DNA of 64,000 bases from Myrica gale (GCA_963930655.1 OZ005615.1:15766001-15830000); one strand, 5' to 3'; shown: positions 23,930-35,654, counted from the stretch's first letter. Made by a program: numbers and translations. Notes: generated by a model from the sequence alone, not told the origin.

Positions 23930-25340
23930 TTGAAGTAAAGAAGAGAGCTCGCTTCTCAATCTCTACCACTAGTCATTATATTCTTCCTCCACCAAAATCA
24001 ATTTCTTGTTGCGTCACGAAGATCATATCAAGTTTTCTACTTTTTGCTTCCTATTGGAAATTGGGATTAAGTGTAAGTGAGATTTTCTTTCACAACAGCT
24101 ATTATTTTCACTCTATAAAGCCTTTCTTGTTTTCGTCTTGGGATTGCATTGAAAATGCAATTCGGTGATGCCCTCTCTTTTCTTAACTTATAATCTTGTA
24201 TGATTGATTTAATGAAAGTTGACTGCTATTGTGTGGAATTGTTAGGTCAAGTTTGCAGAGCATAAGAACAAGATAAGTAGATATGATCATGTCCTTCTCT
24301 TTCATGCAAAATGTACTTTTTTATTTAAAGAATTTCAAGTTATATATATATAATGATCTTCTCTTCTAAGCCCCATTTTTTATGCACCCTTATATCATAT
24401 TTTACGAGAACGAGATTTGAAATATTTGAATGTGTGTCTTAATGTACGTATTATGAACGGTTTCTACGATGATGGAAGGAACGAAAGCAAAGGCGATGGA
24501 AATGTAAGATGATGAATGAAATGTTTTGCACAGAAAGAATGAAATGATAAATCATTGCATGTAAATTTTTTAAAATTTTTGGTCTTGTAACTGAATATTG
24601 TGTAATGGTACCATTGCTAAAGTGTGAAGGCAGCTATCTACTTTGCTCCTCGGGGATTGGCTTACTCAAGTGAACTGTTTATTGGGTGATGTTTATATCT
24701 TAGACACAACTTCACTCGTATGGCCACAGGAATGGAGTCGGAATCACAAGGATAGTCAACCCACACACACGAGCCGGGTGTAATTGTGTGTTGGCCATTG
24801 AAAGTATAAAGATAATGGTATTAAAGTTTTGTTTATAATGTGCATGTGAATAACTATGTTTAAAATTAAGATACTCGTGACTTTTATTAAAAATATTTAT
24901 TCCAATTATTTTTTTACTGTTTGATGTATTACTTATTGAGTATTCAACTTATTTTTGTTTTTATTTTTTATATTTTAAATGTCCAAATTTGAAGGGAGAT
25001 GAGTCTACGGCCCACAGAAAATAAAAAGGATTCTTGCCTAGATTACTTTAGAATAAGTATTTTAGCGTGATTTATTATTCTTGTAATTTTTCTATGATTA
25101 TGTCTATAATAACAATAATTTGATTGAATGGTCTTTTTGAGATTCTTCATTTGAATTTATGCACAAAATTGGGTAACAACCCGATTACATGATAAGATAG
25201 GATATTCAATTTGAAATTTGAATTTCCGAAGAGAAGATGATAAACTACCTAATAACTAGGTAACTAACTACATAAGAAAAGCTTATCCTATTCAATCTAT
25301 ACAACAAATCACAAAGTATTCAAACATATAACAAACTAGG
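23930..25340 (+). repeat. Probable decayed Gypsy LTR
   Basis: Non-coding, moderately complex DNA ending in an AT-rich block (24840-25000) of the type seen near the 3' part of chromovirus LTRs, with a TACTTATTGAGTATTCAACT motif like the TTACTGAG block of such LTRs. No second copy is present in the window and the borders are not defined, so this is a tentative call. Confidence 0.3.
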
Positions 25341-25349
25341 GATAAAATA

Positions 25350-25430
25350 ATATCCTAGAGCCCCTAGAACTCTAGAAAATGTGTTGTCGAACCCTAGTTA
25401 AAGTTACTGAACCTTATTTTGATACCCCTT
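25350..25430 (+). repeat. 80-bp direct repeat, copy 1
   Basis: Shares ATCCTAGAGCCCCT, AACTCTA, AAAATGTGTT, CGAACCCTAG and TGAACCTTATTTTGATA with 27660-27745. The pair brackets a segment of Copia-related sequence. Confidence 0.8.
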
Positions 25431-25495
25431 CAAATTGATGTTGGTGAATCAACTAGCAGCAATTTACTATTTAAGAATTGATTTCTTTGCTATGT

Positions 25496-27345
25496 CATTA
25501 CTTTTAAATGTATTCCTTCAAACCCAATCATTTGAAATAATTATGAGATAATTATAGTTATTGATTAATCACTTGTATATATTGTTTTATAAAATTTTGG
25601 GTATTTACAATTACATAAGATGTCATATTGTTGAGCAAGATTGTAGAAAAGTCAGGTCAATGATTAATGAATCAGAGCTGGGGAGGATGATTTTTCGGAT
25701 ACTTGCTCACTCACTTTGTTCTAGACCAAGATACATAATAATGTATAAAATAAGTATACACTAGTTGTGCCTCTATAAGATGGAATGATAGACTCTGCTA
25801 TTGAGGTGGTGACCTTAAGCAGATGAGTGAGTGCACTGTAAGAGTACATGTACTGAGCCGGATAAAAAATGAATACCATCTGGAAATGATCACTGACGTA
25901 GAGAATGATATTTTGTACAATTAGCTTATGTTGTCCTTAGACCTGAGAGAGTTATGCAGATTTGCTTGTTGTGTGCTTGTGCTTTGACCTAGTTATTTGG
26001 TGATGATCTTCAAAGATCAAATATTCCAAATAATGTTGGGTCTTGTGCATAGTAAGTGAATTTGTATAATTTCTCAATATTGAATCCATCAGTCTCTTGT
26101 CAAGACAGTATGTTCATTAAGTCTATATAATGTTGGACTCAAATAAAATCTGCGTGCAGCGGGTTTTTGTGAAAAATGTTTTCACTGTTTTTATTTAATT
26201 ATATATATACTTCAACTACATCCACATCGGATTAGTTCAAGTTGTAGTAAAACCATTAACTCGTAGAGGAGTTGATGTTTCTGTCCTTCTGTGTCTACGT
26301 GATGCTAGGTTCACATACTACAGCACAAGTATCTTAGGAATTATCGAGTCAAGCCTTCATAATTGTCCCATTCATTTTGATTGTTTTCCCGATTTTGCCT
26401 TAAGTTTAAATGACAAACATCTTCTAAAAGCCTTAACCTTGAACATTAAAACTTCCGGTTATGAGATGTTAGAAGGAAGTCAGCCCTTAGCTTTGATCTA
26501 TAGGATTTACTATAAATGTATTCGGACCAACCTCAATGTCCATGCTTTAGTAAAAAGTCTCAAAGATCAAACATTGTTAATCCAAATTCATACAAGTGAT
26601 GCCAACATTAGGGTCCCCAAGTCGATCAGTTGGAATGAAGTAACTTTACCAAGTAACCGGTTGTTGGAAAATGAAAACCCAACCACTAATGTTTCCCAAA
26701 ACATTAACAAGTTAGATATGATCCAACAGTATCTAGATGGTATGGTTAGGATTAGTTTTGATGCACCCCTTCATGGCTGGTTTAAGTAATTATTTTCTGA
26801 TTTTACAAGTAAATTTATTTTAAGACCATTCTCAAGTTGATACCAGTTTGACAAAGCATTCATAGCTTGAGTGCTGGTATGAAACGAAGCTTGTTCCTTC
26901 ACAGGAGGTCTTCAATTATTTTTTGAAATTTTTTGGGAGGCCAACTGATTACAGATTGAGAATTATGAATTATATGAACTAGATGCTTAATCAGTGATAC
27001 TATTTCGGTTCTATTAGCTCATATGGCATATCGTATGGTGGGAAAGATAATATGCATATAATTGTTAGCAAAAAAGATTTCACAAAAACAATCTCATTAT
27101 CTTGAGGGTCAATTGTGATATATCAATGGACGTGATCACAATTTGTAGAAGCTCATAAATTCGAAATACAGAATATAAAAGATATAATGAAAAAGAGTTT
27201 TTCATGATGATCCTATGACCCAGATTTGAGGTCCCTAAAGATCCTACGCATAAGCATAGTTGAGGTTTTAAGCCAACCATTATTAATGAGAATGACATTT
27301 GACGTTGAGAGTTCCTCTCTCTAAACTCTCTCTCTCTAAAATTCT
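25496..27345 (+). mobile_element. Copia-family LTR, split by a viral insertion
   Basis: 25496-26198 and about 26906-27345 align along their length with 52186-53354, a full-length LTR of the same family. Shared blocks include TAATTATGAGATAATTAT, TGTGCCTCTATAAGAT, GAGGTGGTGACCTTAAGCAG, GACCTGAGAGAGTTATGCA and, in the second part, ATTGTGATATRTYAATGGAC. The middle (26199 to about 26905) is foreign and carries the movement-protein-like frame. Confidence 0.75.
26199..26789 (+). pseudogene. Endogenous pararetrovirus movement-protein fragment (Caulimoviridae)
   Basis: The frame is open from the codon after TAA at 26196-26198 to the stop at 26787-26789, about 196 codons. It has no ATG in a plausible position at its beginning and neither end is at a natural gene border, so it is a fragment of a longer viral polyprotein. 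The family match is by pattern: LRDARF in the N-terminal part, PLALIYRIYYK in the centre, and a VTLP block after it, as in the viral movement-protein superfamily (30K type) of plant pararetroviruses. Such sequences are common as endogenous copies in plant genomes. No coat, protease or polymerase region of the virus is seen in the window, so this is an isolated relic. It lies inside an LTR of a Copia family. Confidence 0.7.
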
Positions 27346-27657
27346 CTCTCAAGAATTGTGCGCGTGAATCCGAAGGAGGAAATATACTTGGGCTACTCTG
27401 ATTCGATGATCAATTCTCCTGCAATCTTCGACTCTTTCAGCAACTTGATTGTCAGTGGAGATGTGAGGTAGAGTGATCTCCTTATAATCATAAGCGAGGC
27501 CAGGATTCCCTGCAACCAAATAACCTCTGAGCATGCGGCTAAAAAGGCCTGATATTCAGCCTCAATGAATGATTTTGAAATAGAATCTTGTTTCTTACAT
27601 TTGTCAAGAGATAAGTGCATCGTCAATAAAAACAGACCAACCAGTTCTAGATTGATG
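27346..27657 (-). pseudogene. Ty1/Copia RNase H fragment
   Basis: On minus, the frame contains KKQDSISKSFIEAEYQAF and ACSEVIWLQGILA, the conserved S-S/F-x-EAEY-x-A...W-L-x-x-L block of Copia RNase H domains; the acidic residue of EAEY is a catalytic position in intact copies. A frame slip separates it from the downstream piece with DNQVA-like and HI-x-ID-like positions. Only this domain survives. Orientation is opposite to the LTR to its left, so the two may come from different insertions. Confidence 0.75.
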
Positions 27658-27659
27658 TG

Positions 27660-27745
27660 TATCCTAGAGCCCCTGAAACTCTAAAAAATGTGTTACCGAA
27701 CCCTAGCTAGAATTTAGGGTTGCTGAACCTTATTTTGATATATGA
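27660..27745 (+). repeat. 80-bp direct repeat, copy 2
   Basis: Copy of 25350-25430 with scattered differences and a small extra piece (aatttaggg) near 27712-27720. Confidence 0.8.
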
Positions 27746-27791
27746 TAGGATGACTTTCCTATCCCTATTCGGGGATGGGGATGCTACAAAA

Positions 27792-27803
27792 TGGTATGAG
27801 AGC
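27792..27803 (+). other. Primer-binding-site-like sequence
   Basis: TGGTATGAGAGC matches the tRNA-iMet-type primer-binding site TGGTATCAGAGC of plant retroelements at 11 of 12 bases and follows a ..GCTACA LTR-like end. No coding retroelement body follows clearly, so it is an isolated trace. Confidence 0.4.
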
Positions 27804-27959
27804 AAAGGTTATAAGATTTTGTAGAAAAATTGAAAGGATTTTGATTGGATTTAGAGCAAATGTTTAGAATTGAAAAGAGATATAGGCTTTAATCTCTCTC
27901 CTTATAAAGATGAAGCTAAATTTGGGATTAGATCTCAAATCTCAATTGTAGGATTAATA

Positions 27960-28640
27960 GCAAAACATTACCCACTTTTACCTGTCAATTCTTTATAGTT
28001 GAATTTCAAGCATTTACAAACGATAATAATGTCTATTAACACATTATAATTGAACCCATGAGATTGAGATGTTACTAACAAATCCTTTTACACATAATAA
28101 TAGATCATCGGCCATCTGCCACACTATATTCCATATAAGCTAATAGTTAATTATCACTATCACAAATCCATAGGTTATAAAAATATCACTATTCATTATT
28201 GAGTTGGACCATAAAATATTTTCTAAAATAATCCACATGCATATATATGTGTGTGTGTGTGTATGTGTGTGTATGTATATATACATTTGAAAAAATCTCA
28301 CCACCTTATTTTCTTATTAATTCGGCTTACAAATGCAAATTACTTGAATTCTCCTAGAAGCTGATGGATTCCTTGTTGAGCATTCATGCTGATTAAATAT
28401 TTATACATACAATTCAACTCTATCAGTATATTTAGTTCTTAAAAGACTATAAATGATTGATATTTTTGGATTTATAAGGAATTTAAAGATCATCACTCTC
28501 CGCCTTTAATTTATAGATCATTGGTATGATTTATACAATGTTGCCCAAACATAATTATTTCATGAAACATCTTATGTTACCTTTATCATTTTATGTGGAA
28601 TCTCATGCCAAATTAAATTCCCATATTAATTATTTATGTG
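27960..28640 (-). repeat. Divergent Copia-family LTR copy, minus
   Basis: Weak but colinear similarity to the minus-strand LTR at 49458-50757 (for example CACTATATTCCATATAAGCTAAT and the GAGTTGGACC-like block). A GT-rich microsatellite lies within it (28250-28275). Confidence 0.45.
28249..28282 (+). repeat. GT/AT microsatellite
   Basis: (GT)n with interspersed AT: tatgtgtgtgtgtgtgtatg and continuing to tatatatac. Confidence 0.9.
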
Positions 28641-28689
28641 CAAAACATATTTTATCATCATGATCAAATCACAATTATTAGCTTTTAAG

Positions 28690-30240
28690 GGCATACTTTC
28701 AATAGTAGCCTCTTTTTTCGGCAAACAATATCATTTCCTTTGACTGCCCTAGATTGGATATTGTGTCTTTGGGCCCTGTTTTACGGTATAGAGCTTTGCC
28801 TAGTATTATGAGCTTTTATGCCCTTTTGTCAAGTAATTGACCTAGTGGTCATTTGTGTATAAAGAACTTTCTTTTTTATTTCTCCTTATTAATGAATTTT
28901 ATCTCTTGCCTAGAAAAGAAAACTGCCAATATAGATATTGTCTAAGAGTTTAAGCCAATATAGTATCCACATGTCCGAAAAGCTTTGAAATTCTATAAAA
29001 TTGCATAGGGAAACTGAATGGTACTTCTGTATTACGAAAGCATTAGATCAGATTGAGTGCATCATTCACTCCAACAGTTAGTCAAATATACAATTCAAAT
29101 TGGAAACGACATAGTTATGGGAGAAGATAACACAAGTAATGCCCCCTAGAGCGCCAGCTTAGTAGTTTGGGGGAAGAACTGTATCAAGTATTTGTGTGTA
29201 GGTTTGAGTCACCCTGTTGTTAAGCGACTCCCCGACTTATAGAATATGAGGCTGATGAGCCGGTTTCCTATGCAACACCCACAGAGAGCTGTCCTCTGAT
29301 AAGCTATAGCGGTAGCCTCGGAGGGTAGCTCCCCTTGGTCGCCACCGATAACACTAGTAAAGAGTTAAAGTTTGCATCCACTTATTAATAATTTTTTATG
29401 GGCCTTTGGGAGTAAAAAAAGATCAATATTTTATGAAACTTGGAAAAAAATAATCCAGTGGTGCTCCAGCTTATGCCTTACACGTCTATCTGGTCAGTGA
29501 CAGGATGCCATATTTTTCTTCACATCCTAATTTGATCAGAAACTCAAAAACTAAGGTCCAAGACGCCTTTAGAACGTATTAATCATTCGAGGTAGAGTTT
29601 TCTTGGAGGGTTTTGGTAATTTTTTTGTTCCTTAAATCTGTGTGTATTGAATACTTGTCAGTATAATTGTATCCCCCACCCTATCAACCATCCAAATGCA
29701 TCACCATTTTTAAAATATCTACAGAAATAACATGATGGATGATAGGCATAGAAACAAAATACTAATCACACAGACCAATAAATAGCCTATGGTTTGGCAA
29801 ATTGTCTACATCTACAAAAGAGAAGAATCTTGATTTTAACAAAACCGAATTACAACTCTGAGCACTTACCCTAATTGTAGCATCTCTCCCTCACTCTTTT
29901 TTCACGATCGTTGCACTCTATTGCACTGATTTATATAAAGGAATGAGAGAATGTGAAACAGATCACATTTTGGCAAGATTTACAGCTATGTGTAAATTTT
30001 GTTGGGCTACTACATTTAATGAGCCAAAAAATTTCAGCAAAAATATTGACTTTGGTTTGGAACCTACAATTCTCCCCCTCCCTACCCAAATGAGGGAATG
30101 TATCCTGACATCTATCAATTTGAGGTATCAATCCCGACAATATCAACCTGGGGTTGCAAGCATTCGTTTACATTCAAAATCCAAACAGGGGAGATAATCA
30201 TCTACACTTGAGCAAAACAATAATTAGTAGAATCAAAAGA
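28690..30240. other. Non-coding, possible LINE tail then unknown
   Basis: 28740-28925 (ending ...AATGAATTTTATCTCTTGCC then AAAAGAAAA) resembles a LINE 3' UTR with its A-rich end. 29100-29360 is a more complex, GC-richer block without coding signal that I cannot identify. 29590-29710 shares a stretch with 38400-38510 (GAGTTTTCTTGGAG ... CAAATGCATCACCATT), so a dispersed repeat is present. No gene seen. Confidence 0.35.
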
Positions 30241-30254
30241 AGAGAGGAGTCCAT

Positions 30255-30840
30255 ATGAGGTCAGTTAGACTTGATTTTCCAATATTTGATGGGGAAGACC
30301 CTAATAGTTTATTATATAGAATTAATCAATTCTTTATATTTAATCAAACAATTCCTCAACGTAAACTTTTTATAGCTTCATTTCACATGGAGGAAAAGGC
30401 TCTAATCTGGATCCTGGAGGTGGAAAGATCAGGAGCTATTACCAGTAGGGAGGCCTTTAAGAGGGCCTTATTGGTTAGAGTTTGGTCCTTAAGCCAATGA
30501 TGACCAAATGGAGGAGTTCATAAGATTAAGACAGATGGGATCAGTAGAAGAACATACCAGCCAGTTCGAGGTACAAGCTAATGGTTTGGGGGGACTAAAT
30601 GAAGCGTACAGGCTGAGTTGTTATTTAAGTTGTCTTAATGATGAGATTCAACCATCTATGAAATGCTAAATCCTAATGGTATCTAGAGGGCGTTTGCCTT
30701 AGCTAGAATGCGGGAAGAATGTCTAATGGCTGAAAAAAAAAACTATCCCCACTGGGTTTAGTAATTATTCTTCACCACCAGCTGGTGGCAATATTCTTGG
30801 AGCTACTACCAAACCAAATGTAAGGATACATGTGATGTGA
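30255..30840 (+). pseudogene. Ty3/Gypsy gag fragment
   Basis: Opens MRSVRLDFPIFDGEDPNSLL, the 'F-P-x-F-D/N-G-x-D-P/W' start of the retrotransposon gag core, then FHMEEKALIW (the H-x-x-x-A-x-x-W region). A frame slip after 30497 shifts to QMEEFIRLRQMGSVEEHTSQF, then stops accumulate. It is colinear with the pol remains downstream. No 5' LTR or primer-binding site was found immediately upstream. Confidence 0.75.
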
Positions 30841-30844
30841 ACCC

Positions 30845-31730
30845 TGTCAAGAATAACGAGAACCAACAACGAAAGGGAACCCAAGATCGTTCTATGGACA
30901 GATTCGAATGGAGACCTCGACCCGTTGTTTATGAAAAACAAGAACCTCGGTATAAGGAAGACGCCATAAACGGTGGTGGAAACTCTGTTTGATAAGTCAA
31001 GTTGAATGCCACGGGAAATCCCAATAAGTTCGAATAGTTCTTCAAAGAACCAAAGAGAATAAACCTCACAAGTTTATGCTGAATAATCAATGTATGTGTT
31101 TTCCATTGCTTATGCGCCTATTTAAAGGGCTGAACATTATAAGGAAAAAAACCCTAACATAGAAAAACCTAATTAAAACGGAAAATTGGTAAGGAAATAA
31201 ATCGTTACTCGCCTAAAACAAACAAGACAAATAAAGAAAATAATTCCTTGCTTGACTAAAACCAAAATAAGATACTAAAAAGGAAAGAAAGAGTTGGACG
31301 CCCACCATATTTAAAATGCAACATAGAATGAAAGAAAGTAGCACCTAGAATAGAGATCCTTCTAGAATAGACCCAAAAATAGTTCTTGCCAAGTTGAAGC
31401 TTCGTCTTAACCGGATCCTTTTAGAACTTGAATCATGTTGTCAATCCTTTGTTGTTCTCGTGGATCATGCTCAATGGGCCTCCACGCATTTACTTGAGCC
31501 CATGCCTCTTGAATTAGTCGGTTGAGTACATCCTTGAACTTCTTTGCTTGTACTCGCATAACCGGCCCCATTGGGACTTGAACGAGATCCTTTGAAGCAG
31601 TGCCTTGATTTCCATCAACAGAGAATTTCACCCCCAGCATATGAAGGAACGACATGACAGGGACTTTGTTATCATTGTGATTCCAAGTAAAATCCATGAC
31701 ACAAATATTAAAATATTAAGCTGCTTTTGA
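30845..31730 (-). mobile_element. Foreign retroelement fragment inserted in Gypsy element
   Basis: The host Gypsy sequence is interrupted here. On minus, 31407-31697 carries a 96-codon frame with GPVMRVQAKKFKDVLNRLIQ, close to the 'GPMTRARAKR-x-K-E-A-L' block at the very end of some other Gypsy polyproteins. 30960-31400 resembles the adjoining LTR-side sequence (AAACCCTAACATAGAAAAACC). Borders approximate. Confidence 0.5.
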
Positions 31731-32251
31731 TGGAAGTTGTCAAGAAGTTTGGGAATACTGATACACATGATGGAAATGAGGGAAACCCCATTTTGGAGGA
31801 CGTTTTGAAGCTTGAAAACAACGAAGACAACTCAAACATATCCTTACATGCCATTATAGGGTCGGTGACTTCAAGGACTACAGGATTAAAAGTAGATTGA
31901 ACAAGTGAGTGTGAGACCATATTGCTATGCCTACTTTAAAAAGGATGAGATAGAAAGGAGAGTGCAGGAGCTGTTGGGCTCAAGAGTTATTAGGGCTTCT
32001 CAAAGTCCATTTTCCTCCCCGATGCTGTTTGTGCGTAAGGCAAATGAGATTTGATGTTTATGTGTAGACTTTTGGGCGCTCAATAGTGCTACAATTAATG
32101 ACAAGTTTCCAATTCCAGTCATAGATGAGTTACTTGACAAACCCTATGGGGCACAGTGTTCTCCAAATTGGACCTATATTCGGGATACCACTAAATTAGA
32201 GTGTGGGAAGATGTACTAAAAACATCACTTAGGATTCTCAAAGGACACTAT

Positions 32252-32446
32252 GGCTATGTTTGGTTTGGTTTTGAAAACATTTTTGTTTGTTTGTTTTGTT
32301 GGATGTATTTTATATTCTCATGGGATTAGTGAAAATTTTGTTAAAATTTGTTGAAATTTGTAAAAATTTATTGAAGTTTGTAAAAAGGTATTGGAATTGA
32401 TGAAAAAGTGATTGTGAAATTTTTTGAGATCAAACCAAACATAGCC
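32252..32446. mobile_element. Tourist-like MITE (PIF/Harbinger), 195 bp
   Basis: Inverted termini GGCTATGTTTGGTTTG and ...AAACCAAACATAGCC (15 bases perfect). Flanked by TAT on both sides (32249-32251 and 32447-32449), a 3-bp duplication as for PIF/Harbinger MITEs. Removal with one TAT gives a Gypsy frame [11 protein letters not shown] without a break. Confidence 0.88.
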
Positions 32447-32602
32447 TATGTGTTCCTTGTGATGCCCTTTGGGCTCACTAACGCTCCTTCGACTGTCCAA
32501 TCACATATGAATGAAGTTTTCAAAATCTACTTGTGAAGATTTATTTTGGTTTTTCTCGACACTATTTTGGTGTATAGTAGGAGCATGCAGTACCAGCTAC
32601 AA

Positions 32603-33531
32603 TAGGCTTGTATAGGTTTGGGCCGAAACCTACCGGGCCGACCCAAACCAACTCGGCTCGCGGGTTTTGGGGCAGCCCGATTCGATTGATGCCCATTTTT
32701 TCCTAAAATCAAGTGGGTCAGTTCGGCCCACGATTCTAGGGGCCAAAAGGGCCGAACCGCACCAAACCGAGAGTATGCTAGTAATTTTTCCCTTTTAAAA
32801 AAAATAGTAAATGGGGGTGAGACAATGTCGTCTCCTTCTTCTTATGCTGGTTTTTTTCCCTTGACGCCCCCTCCTTTAGTTTACCACTTCACCCCTTGCC
32901 TCCAATTTGAAACCCTAGCCTCCCCCACGCCCGCCAGCCTCTTTCTATCTCTCTCTCAATCAGTCTCTCTCATACCCTCCCTCTTTCTCTCTCACACTCT
33001 CTCTCTAAATTTCCTCCATATCAAAAAAAAGAGTGAAGCATATGAACAAATGTGAATGTGAACACCTGCAGAGTTGATGACATTTTAATTGGGAGCCAAA
33101 CTATGAAGCTGCAAAAAGGATTTGGATCTCAAATGGAAGTGAGAAAGGAGAGTGGGTCAATCTTGGAGAATGTGTTTTGCGTGACAAGGATGGTCTCTTC
33201 AATTTGCAGCGTCAAGTGTTGGAGAAGCACTATGAGCAGCAGTTGCTTGTCTTTTTTCCTAGTGCTTTCCAGTGCAGACTTCTGAAATATCATTAAGTTT
33301 GGTTAAGCAAACCACATTCACATATCTGTGTTTTTGTTTTTGTTTTTATTATAGAAAATCAAGTTTGTAAAATTTGGGCCCAAACTGACCAACCCAACCT
33401 ACCAGGTTGGCCCAACCAGTTCTCCCAACCGACGGTTCGACCGTAGGTTGGTATTTTCTTAGAACTGAACCAGTCGGTTCGGCCCACGGTTTGGGCTCAA
33501 AACAGAACCGACTGGTCGATTTTCAGCCCTA
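32603..33531. mobile_element. hAT-type non-autonomous element, 0.93 kb
   Basis: The right end, read in reverse, starts TAGGGCTGAAAATCGACC, and the left end starts TAGGCTTGTATAGG. Flanks AGCTACAA (32595-32602) and ATTTACAA (33532-33539) are an 8-bp duplication with two differences. Both ends carry subterminal blocks rich in GGGCCGAACC/GGTTCGGCCC. Removing it rejoins the Gypsy frame (YQLQ-HLKMTL). The interior includes a CT microsatellite (32940-33010) and no transposase. Confidence 0.75.
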
Positions 33532-34600
33532 ATTTACAACATTTGAAAATGACTTTAAATGGTGCTGCAAGAGCATCAACTATTTGTCACGATGTCTAAG
33601 TGTCAATTTGCTTGTGAAGACCCAAGGAGTTGGGAAGACCCTTCAAAACTACTGACCATGTTGGATTGGCCACTTTCCAAGTCAATTAAATCCTTAAGGG
33701 GAATTTTTGGTCTCGCGGGGTACTACCGAAAGTTTATCAAAGGTTATGGGTCAATTATGACTCCTTTGACCAGCCTACTTAAGAAAAATACGTTTACATG
33801 GAATGAAGAAGCTCTATAAGCCTTCTCTAAACTCAAGCAGACCATCACCAACCTACTTGTTTTAGATTTACCAGCATTTACCAAGTCATTTATAATTGAA
33901 TGTGATGTATCTGGGAGTAGCATTGGAGCCATATTGATGCAAGAAGGCGAACCTCTTGCATTTTTTCAGCAAGGCATTTAAGGGGAGGATATTGTCTATG
34001 TCTACTTATGAGAGGGAACTCCTAGCCACGGTGAGTGCAATTTAAAATGGAGACACTATCTTTTAGGACAAACTTTCAAGGTCAAAACTGACCAACAAAG
34101 TTTGAAACACTTTCTAGAGCACAAGGTTGGTACTCCACTACAACAAAAGTGGATAACCAAGCTCCTAAGGTATGACTTCTTGGTGGAACACAAAAAAGGA
34201 AGGGACAAGAAGGTTGGTAATGCCCTTTCAAGGATGGTTGAAGAGGTGACAACAGAGAATATAGAGGAATTACAGGTCGTTTCATTTCCTATAGCAACTT
34301 GGATTTTAGATCTTCGATTATTTAATTCTAATGACAACCACATCCAAGATCTCTTAATTAACTTCACGAGGTAAAACTTGATCCCTTGAAATACAAAGTG
34401 ACTAATGGGTTGCTATTATACAAGGGTAGGATTTATGTTGGACATAACTTGGCTCTTAAGGAGCAGGTGCTGCATCTGATTCATGAAAGCCTAGATGAAA
34501 GCCAGGCTGGTTATGAAAAAATCCATCAAATGGCTAAGCGAGACTTTTACTAAAAGTGGATGAAAAAAGAAGATTAGAAACTACATCAAAAGAAGAGAAC

Positions 34601-34930
34601 TGTAAACAAGTAAGAAAACTAAGCAAAAATTGAGATTGATAGGAAGCAAGCAACTAATTGATTTCGCGTTAGAGACTGAGCTTTAGAGAAGGAAAAGGAA
34701 AGCGAAGAAGTAAGAAGGGATGCCATTAAGCAAGAGGAAGCATGCCTGAGCTAACACAAGGCAAGAGTAGATGACGTTGATGTCTAAAAGTAAAATTTAA
34801 AGAATTTTTAGGCACACCAGTCAGAGAGCCATCAGACCCATGAAAGTCCTCTTGTTTTACTAATATACACGGGCTTCTAAGAGGATTTTTTAATCAACCA
34901 AAGCCTACAACATAGACCTTAATTTCTACG
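34601..34930. other. Insertion in the Gypsy integrase region
   Basis: About 330 bases of purine-rich non-coding sequence separate the integrase zinc-binding region from the [16 protein letters not shown] block. Termini and target duplication are not resolved. Confidence 0.4.
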
Positions 34931-35590
34931 CTGACAAGTTGAGAGGTGTTCCATTCCTAATGGCAGAAGAAGGATGCAAACTGGAACAGGTATGCCAGCA
35001 AAACAAGTATGCGACTATCTTGCTAGCTGGACTCTTGCAGCCACTTCCAATTCCTCAAAAATCTTGGACAGATATATCCATGGACTTTAATGAGGGATTG
35101 CCTAATTCTCGGGGTTTAGTGTAATCTACATAGTGATCAACATATTCACTAATTACAACCACTCCATTCCCCTCAAACATCCCTACACTTCCAAAATAGT
35201 GGCTCAAGCTTTTCTACAACACATTTTTAGGCTATATGGATTACCACAAACTATTGTATCTGATCGAAACCTAATGTTTACCAGCAACTTTTGGCAATAA
35301 TTGTTTAGAATGCAATAAGTTAAACTCAACTACAGCACTTCCTATCATACTAAAATGGATGGACAGACTGAATAAGTCAACAAATGCATAGAGAGCTATT
35401 TAAGATGCATGATTGGGGGAAAATCAAATGGATGGGTTACCTGGCTAGCATTGGACGAATGTCATCACAATACAAACAAGAAATTTTCATTAAAATGACA
35501 CAATTTGAAGTTGTTTATGGTTACTTACCTCCCGAATTCTCAACCTATGACGGGAACTACAACAGTGTAGGCTGTGAATGACACTCTGAG
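34931..35590 (+). pseudogene. Ty3/Gypsy integrase core fragment
   Basis: Reads [30 protein letters not shown] (the first catalytic Asp position, W-x-D-I-S/T-M-D-F), then after a slip LPQTIVSDRN (the second acidic position) and the H-x-x-x-D-G-Q-T-E-like block at about 35345-35370. Stops throughout. Confidence 0.85.
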
Positions 35591-35654
35591 GAGCTGTGAT
35601 TATATTCTATACTTACTCCAGGAGTACCTCCAAAATTAACAAAATCCCCATGAA

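Larger units (their letters stand above)
31740..34600 (+). pseudogene. Ty3/Gypsy reverse transcriptase, RNase H and integrase start
   Basis: Successive conserved blocks appear in order. A pre-protease NISLHAIIGS-like piece is at about 31830-31860. RT start follows: [48 protein letters not shown] lies after the MITE (about 32460-32490), then LVFLDTILVYSRS, the position of the Y/F-x-DD catalytic box, here degraded. After the hAT insertion come LQEHQLFVTMSKCQFACED, GIFGLAGYYRKFIKGYG and an RNase H region: IIECDVSGSSIGAIL, STYERELLA, HFLEHKVGTPLQQKWITKLL. Then integrase zinc-binding positions: HLIHESLDESQAGYEKIHQM. Numerous stops and slips: non-functional. Confidence 0.88.
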
